From positions 186,001-250,000 of the forward strand of contig NC_026740.1 of NCBI RefSeq assembly GCF_000210295.1: a stretch of 64,000 nucleotides of DNA, written 5' to 3'. Position numbers and translations under genes: made by a program. Below, in pieces: positions 59,498 to 64,000 of this stretch (positions are counted from its first letter, which is position 1; every line of letters begins with the position of its first letter). Below the pieces are notes generated by a model. That model searched no databases and was not told where the DNA came from. It was given only the letters and a program-made list of their open reading frames with translations. This DNA is from Trypanosoma brucei gambiense DAL972 (lineage: Eukaryota > Euglenozoa > Kinetoplastea > Trypanosomatida > Trypanosomatidae).

Positions 59498-59983
59498 GTT
59501 CAGATTGTTGGTGCCCTTTAGGGCGTTACCTTCTGAGTCTGTCGCGGTCATTTCCCGCTGTCGACTTATATTCACATATTTTTTACCTGTTTGAAATGGA
59601 CACCACCCCTTCTTCTTGTAGTCGCGGGGCATTCGACATGAGGATGATTGTGTTTTGTCCAGTGGATGGAGTTCAACTCCAAACATAGCTTACTTCCGGG
59701 ACCTTTCCTATCCTTCCTGTCTCTTTTTTTTTTGTTTACGGTATCCTCCATTACTCTCCGTCCTCTTTCGTGGCGCCTATAGCAAAGACAACGTGAGGGT
59801 TAGTGCGTGAGACGCTGGATTTTCCTCTGTTGGTACTGAATCAGTCGAGAGATTGCGAAGGTTAGTGCGCTCACGCGTGCAAAGCGCAAACATTACCTAT
59901 TACCAACAGCAACATTTGTGTTGGGGCAACTGTGCCTTTCTTTATTTTCTGGCGCAGCAGTCCCATACCTCCCCTGTTCACGA
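59498..59983 (+). other. Intergenic region with splice acceptor
   Basis: Pyrimidine-rich sequence at about 59701-59770 followed by AG at 59781-59782 is the probable acceptor for the IF-3 gene. The frame of that gene is open back to 59918 without ATG. No gene is seen. Confidence 0.55.
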
Positions 59984-61066
59984 ATGATGCAACGTTGCAG
60001 CACTTCACTGAGTCGCCTGTGCTTCCGCCGCTTATTGCGTACACCACTCCTTGTTTATTCTATACCACCAATTCGTGATGTGCCATCGGGGATAGCACAC
60101 TGCCCATTGAGCTGCAGCATGCGTATGGTCACTTCTTCGAATGATGACGAGTTTGTGTTTGATCCTACTCTCAGTATCCAGAAGGACGCCGCGATACACA
60201 CGGCCAAGAAAAGCTTCGAAACTATTGTACTCGAGTATGTTCCTGCGCACGCTCCCGAGGAGGCGAGGCAGAAGGTGAAGTCGTACCTGACCCAGCACCC
60301 AATCGACATACTTATAACGCAACCTAAGGTGCAAATCACTCACTTGGAAGACGCAGAGTCGGGGGCAGAGACAAAAGTTTCATTGAGTCCGTGTGACCTT
60401 CCCGAGGCGCTGCAGCAGGCAAGGGAGCGTGGGATGAATCTCGTTCAAATGGGGGCGCGTGGAGATGTGGCGTACTGCAGGATCCGCCGTGAGTCCACCC
60501 GCATTCTGAGTCTCATACACACCGAACTTGAGGCCCTTCGCGAGCAGGAGGAGAAACAACAGGGGAAAGGACGCGGTGGGGTGCAGGCAGCGGCTAAAAT
60601 GGGTGAGCTCATTGACCACACATTCCGTGACGCAGTGGATGCCCATTTTGTTGGGTGGCGAAGCAAGAAAATAGTGGAAGATATCAGGAGGCGGCATCCG
60701 GTGAAGTTGACTATCAAGGAGTTTCAATCACCCGAGTGTGCTATCGGTAAGCTTAGGGAGATGTGCCAGGCGATGCAGCATTACGCACAGGAGAAGGTCA
60801 TATACCACCACTTCACCAGCATCGTGGCAAATGATCGTGAAGCAAGTATTACTTTTGCCCCTGCGCTGCCCATGGCCAAGAGTGATTCGTGGAAACATAT
60901 AAAGTACCCGGGCGAGAAGGAATGGACTAATGCTTTGAGGCGAATGGAAGATGCGTGTCGTAAAAGTGGGCGTTATGGCACGTATGCAAAAAGCAACAAA
61001 CTCAAGTTGCGCTCTTTGGGTCAGACATCATATCGTGTAGACAAATACGGGAGGAAGATGGATTAA
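59984..61066 (+). CDS. mtIF3: Mitochondrial translation initiation factor IF-3
   Basis: This 360-residue protein should bind the mitochondrial small ribosomal subunit, prevent premature subunit joining and proofread start-codon pairing. The N-terminus (MMQRCSTSLSRLCFRRLLR) is an Arg-rich amphipathic presequence. An IF3 N-domain follows at about residues 125-170 with LPEALQQARERGMNLVQMG and VAYCRI, matching the family pattern EALxxAxxxGLDLVEV then PxCRI. A charged helical linker (about 185-200) leads to a divergent C-domain with RRHPVKLTIKE and VIYHHFTSIVAND. The C-terminal tail is basic. The ATG at 59984 is the first in the frame; the next codon is also ATG. Confidence 0.88.
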   Translation: MMQRCSTSLSRLCFRRLLRTPLLVYSIPPIRDVPSGIAHCPLSCSMRMVTSSNDDEFVFDPTLSIQKDAAIHTAKKSFETIVLEYVPAHAPEEARQKVKSYLTQHPIDILITQPKVQITHLEDAESGAETKVSLSPCDLPEALQQARERGMNLVQMGARGDVAYCRIRRESTRILSLIHTELEALREQEEKQQGKGRGGVQAAAKMGELIDHTFRDAVDAHFVGWRSKKIVEDIRRRHPVKLTIKEFQSPECAIGKLREMCQAMQHYAQEKVIYHHFTSIVANDREASITFAPALPMAKSDSWKHIKYPGEKEWTNALRRMEDACRKSGRYGTYAKSNKLKLRSLGQTSYRVDKYGRKMD

Positions 61067-62112
61067 TGAAAGGGAGGAAACTGAGGCTTCATGGCAACCC
61101 AAAAGCATATTGTGAAGGGGTGATGGTGATGGTGATAGCTTTGTTTTCAGTTGTGTGTGGACATTTTTTTTTTTTTTTTGGTATCGGGCATCATGTTTTG
61201 TTTTCCCTTGTTCACCAGCGAGCACGGGCGCGAGAGTGAGCAAGTAGTCAACTTGTGCATTTTGTAATCCTCTGGCGTCGACAGCGCACTGGATTGTGTG
61301 ACTGCTGGGCCACAACGAGTCCACCTTGCTGTTTGGGAGTTTGTTCCGTTCATACCTTCAGTTCCGCGCTCTATTTGTTTTATTGAACAGAAATTAGGGA
61401 GAACACATGTGGGGGATGGAGGCATATGTTAGCCCATGTGGGAAGTGGAATAGTGTATGCTTACTCTGTGTATTATAAAGGTTCTTTGTTGTTGGTTGCA
61501 GTATTGTTGGGAACAATGGAGTGGGGAGAAAATGTGCATTCTTCAGTAAGTTACGATGAGATGTCGCATGTATTGGACATGTCTGCTTACCCTTCAGCAT
61601 AAATTACTCCACTCTGTCAATGGCGTGCACTCATGTGCGGTATTTCTCGCTGAGTCTCTTATCCTTTATCGTGATTTATTGCCCACACCTTTATTTTTGC
61701 CGATGTCACCGGAGAGGGTATCCACGTGTATACAAGAGTGTAAAAAGAAAATGGATCGTGAGCGCCAATGGCTTAAAGAGGTGTGGGTGAGTGGGTAGTT
61801 CGTGCGGCCAATAGGTTGTGTTTCACGTAATATCAAAGAAGTCTTCTCGTTCAGGGTGCCGGCCCACTCGCGCTGAGTTTGGTTTCGGGCTGTAATAAAC
61901 GCGAAGCTAACGCTTCACGAAACTTCTCTTTCTTTTCCTCATTTTTTAAATTCTTTGTGCCGCTTCCTCAGCTACATGTTAAGGGTGAGGCTCTGTTTGG
62001 CTTCCAATTTTTTTTTGGTTTTGGGGCTTTCTATGACTTTATTTGAGAACTGCATCGTCTTTCCACCAAGCATCAAAAAGAAGTACCAAGAGGCTTGCGC
62101 GGTCGTGAGTAA
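61067..62112 (+). other. Intergenic region of 1 kb with two possible splice acceptors
   Basis: It holds the IF-3 3' UTR and the leader of the helicase-like gene. One acceptor candidate is AG at 61970-61971 after a pyrimidine tract; it would leave an upstream ATG (61976) opening a 102-codon frame that overlaps the main start. A second is AG at 62045-62046 after the T-rich tract 62005-62040, which removes that ATG. A T run lies at 61166-61180. No other gene is seen. Confidence 0.55.
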
Positions 62113-64000
62113 ATGCCACCGAGAAAGAGAAGCAAGCGGCCACGAGACCAAGAACAGTCCGCCGAAGCTGAGACAGCAACGACAGGAATCGAATCACTGG
62201 TGGGTCGTGAAGGGGACCCCATTACACATGATTTCATTGACGAATGCAACGGTGATGAAAGTGATTCGGATAACCAGATATTAGCAGCTTCATTCAAGAA
62301 GCGGACGAAACGCCGAGCTGAAAAGATGGTGGGCAACGGGAACGACACTGTGCTGACTGATGGTGACGATGATGAGTGTATCGCTGAGCAGGAAGACAAG
62401 GTAACGAAAGCGCTACAGGCACGACTGCGGTGTGGAATGCAGCGCTTTGCAACGTCGGCAACGAATCAGGGGGGACTAGTCAAACCCTCCGGGCCACCGA
62501 GTTCAGTTGCAGCCGCCGCTCAACGTAGTACGACCACGAAAAGGGATAATCTCACTAACAGCCGGCGTCAGGAGATTTTTGTTGAGCACGTGAAGCACTT
62601 TATGCGATACACGGTGATTGCCGATAAGGCCCGGAAGTTGGTTTCGCTCGAAGAACGGCCGAAGGAGGATCCAGATGTTGGGAACGACCGCGTAGAACTA
62701 CTGCGGATTCACGTGTCCTTGCCATGCGTATGGCGCTACATACTGCACGAGTGGGAGCGAGTGGAAGAAGCGTCTAAGAAATCATCGTCGTTGGCAGCAT
62801 CCCGTGATGCCTCAGTGAGCAGACTCGTGAGTTTATTCATGAAGTGCCTTAACTCTTTAGATGGCATTCACGCGCTTCTATTCATTGCTTGTGCAGCTTG
62901 CCGTGCGTTGGATTTGACGGGCGGCGTAACGAGCGTTCTATTGCACTTGTTGCTGGAGACTGGTCGCGTGGAGGAGGACCGCCTTTTGAAATCAGACAGT
63001 GGGGAGCTCGTGTACAAGGCGATCGAAGAAATTGATAAGGAAATGCATAGTCGGTTTGGGGGCAGCGACTGTTGTTATTTCCAGGCTCACTCGTACCTTT
63101 TGTTGTTAATATGGTACACCCAAAGGGATGTGTCCGACAACGGAGGTCCTCTGAAAATGAGCCACCAAGTCGTCCTTTCACAGGCATTTGTGAAGGCGAC
63201 ATCGCCTTACCAAACGGCGCGCACGCGAAGGGGAAGTAAAGCAGCGGCTTCTGTTGCTCCCTCTGAGGAATCAGGGAAGAGAAAGCCGCGCGGCCGGCGC
63301 GGCGCGGGAAGCAGCGAAGACGGTGCCGCGTTATCAGGTTTTGATCGGCATGCGACTTTGGTGACGGAGGTGCAGGAGCATGAGACGAGGTGGGCGGAAG
63401 ACAGTTCCAAATTCCTTTTCAGTTTGTACGCTCTTCAAAATGCCAGCGGTAGTGCCTCCTACGGCATGAAGAAACTGGCGCTCCGGGAGGTCATGGGAGC
63501 CGTGTTCCTCTTCCACCGCGTCCTTTCTGAAAGCGGAGTGAATGACTTCCTATTGGAATCAAAGGAAAGCCGCATAAGGGAGTTACATGAATGGTCGTTG
63601 TCAAAAGGCTTTGTCACGCCCCCTCTCACACATGGTGGTGAGAGCAGCAACAACGGTACCACTGTTAACAGCTTTGCTTCAACTGATGTTGGAGAGGATG
63701 GTCTGAACGTAATGAGTATGGCCGGAAGGACCTACCGTGAATGTACTGACGTGGAGAGAAGTTTTCCACGCGTGGCGAATGCGCGAGCTATGCTTCAACA
63801 CGTCACGCAGATTGCTGCCGCTAATTACCGTGGGAACACACGTGCAGTAGGGGAGGGGTTCCCCCATGAGTATATTCGGGCACGTCTGCATCCTCACCAA
63901 GTAGAGAGCCTCGCTTACATGCTTGAACGGGAAACGCGTGGTCTGGCACAGTACGTTGAACTTCGTGGCTTCTTTGAAGCTACCTCAGGCTTACCCTCAG
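62113..64000 (+). CDS. N-terminal part of a probable SNF2-type helicase (runs off the window)
   Basis: From the ATG at 62113 the frame stays open for 629 codons to the window edge. The first about 150 residues are charged and low complexity, starting with a basic MPPRKRSKRPR that could be a nuclear localisation signal. Residues about 155-330 look helical with no family I recognise. After a second basic low-complexity linker (near 370-400, GKRKPRGRRG) a helical region leads to RLHPHQVESLAYMLERE near residue 593, which closely resembles the LxxHQxxAxxWMLxRE segment that opens Rad5/HLTF-like SNF2 ATPase domains. The ATPase motifs themselves would lie beyond the window, so the assignment is provisional. 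Chromatin remodelling or post-replication repair is the inferred field. Confidence 0.7.
   Translation, partial: MPPRKRSKRPRDQEQSAEAETATTGIESLVGREGDPITHDFIDECNGDESDSDNQILAASFKKRTKRRAEKMVGNGNDTVLTDGDDDECIAEQEDKVTKALQARLRCGMQRFATSATNQGGLVKPSGPPSSVAAAAQRSTTTKRDNLTNSRRQEIFVEHVKHFMRYTVIADKARKLVSLEERPKEDPDVGNDRVELLRIHVSLPCVWRYILHEWERVEEASKKSSSLAASRDASVSRLVSLFMKCLNSLDGIHALLFIACAACRALDLTGGVTSVLLHLLLETGRVEEDRLLKSDSGELVYKAIEEIDKEMHSRFGGSDCCYFQAHSYLLLLIWYTQRDVSDNGGPLKMSHQVVLSQAFVKATSPYQTARTRRGSKAAASVAPSEESGKRKPRGRRGAGSSEDGAALSGFDRHATLVTEVQEHETRWAEDSSKFLFSLYALQNASGSASYGMKKLALREVMGAVFLFHRVLSESGVNDFLLESKESRIRELHEWSLSKGFVTPPLTHGGESSNNGTTVNSFASTDVGEDGLNVMSMAGRTYRECTDVERSFPRVANARAMLQHVTQIAAANYRGNTRAVGEGFPHEYIRARLHPHQVESLAYMLERETRGLAQYVELRGFFEATSGLPS

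Noticed and set aside
1..64000. CRISPR arrays, bacterial operon signals, insertion sequences
   Set aside because: Nothing of the kind is visible, and none is expected in a kinetoplastid nuclear chromosome.

Overview
The window is eukaryotic nuclear DNA from a kinetoplastid, most likely an African trypanosome of the Trypanosoma brucei group. The evidence is: long intronless genes packed on one strand; a strong polypyrimidine tract followed by AG a short way upstream of almost every ATG (trans-splice acceptors); head-to-tail gene arrays meeting at a strand switch; the remains of an ingi-type non-LTR retroposon; and proteins characteristic of kinetoplastids (expanded PIF1 family, mitochondrial PIF1-like proteins, CCCH proteins). 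From memory only, the gene order resembles T. brucei chromosome 7 (the dynein heavy chain / SRPK / NMD3 / RPS16 neighbourhood); I could not check this.

Layout. Bases 1-910 are the downstream flank of a single minus-strand gene, a 4112-residue axonemal dynein heavy chain (911-13249). Bases 13250-20521 form a divergent strand-switch region of about 7.3 kb with no intact gene. It holds a broken minus-strand ingi-like retroposon in which an endonuclease-like region, an RNase H region and a poly(A) tail lie in the expected order. From 20522 to the end every gene is on the plus strand: a double-CCCH zinc-finger protein, glucosidase II beta subunit, a mucolipin/polycystin-type TRP channel, and an SR-protein kinase; then a gene-free stretch of about 6.5 kb made of alternating purine-rich and pyrimidine-rich blocks; then NMD3, a 958-residue protein of unknown function, a DNAJC11-like J protein, a PIF1-family protein with broken Walker motifs, a thioredoxin/glutaredoxin-fold protein without catalytic cysteines, an OGFr-domain protein, a 61-residue putative membrane protein, an Hsp70 that appears to lack its beta-sandwich domain, two identical RPS16 genes, an FYRN/FYRC protein, a large protein fusing an XRN-like region to an EEP nuclease domain, a mitochondrial IF-3, and the first 629 codons of a probable SNF2-type helicase that runs off the window.

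The genes share transcription rather than function, as is usual in trypanosome polycistronic units. Several themes recur: ribosome and translation (NMD3, RPS16 x2, mtIF3), mitochondrial biogenesis and DNA maintenance (DNAJC11-like, PIF1-like, mtIF3), secretory quality control (glucosidase II beta) and RNA processing (SRPK, CCCH protein, XRN/EEP fusion). The most striking observations are enzyme families that keep the fold but lose catalytic residues or domains: a pseudo-XRN fused to an apparently intact EEP nuclease, an Hsp70 without the substrate-binding beta domain, a J domain with HTD in place of HPD, and a PIF1-like protein with altered Walker A and B motifs.
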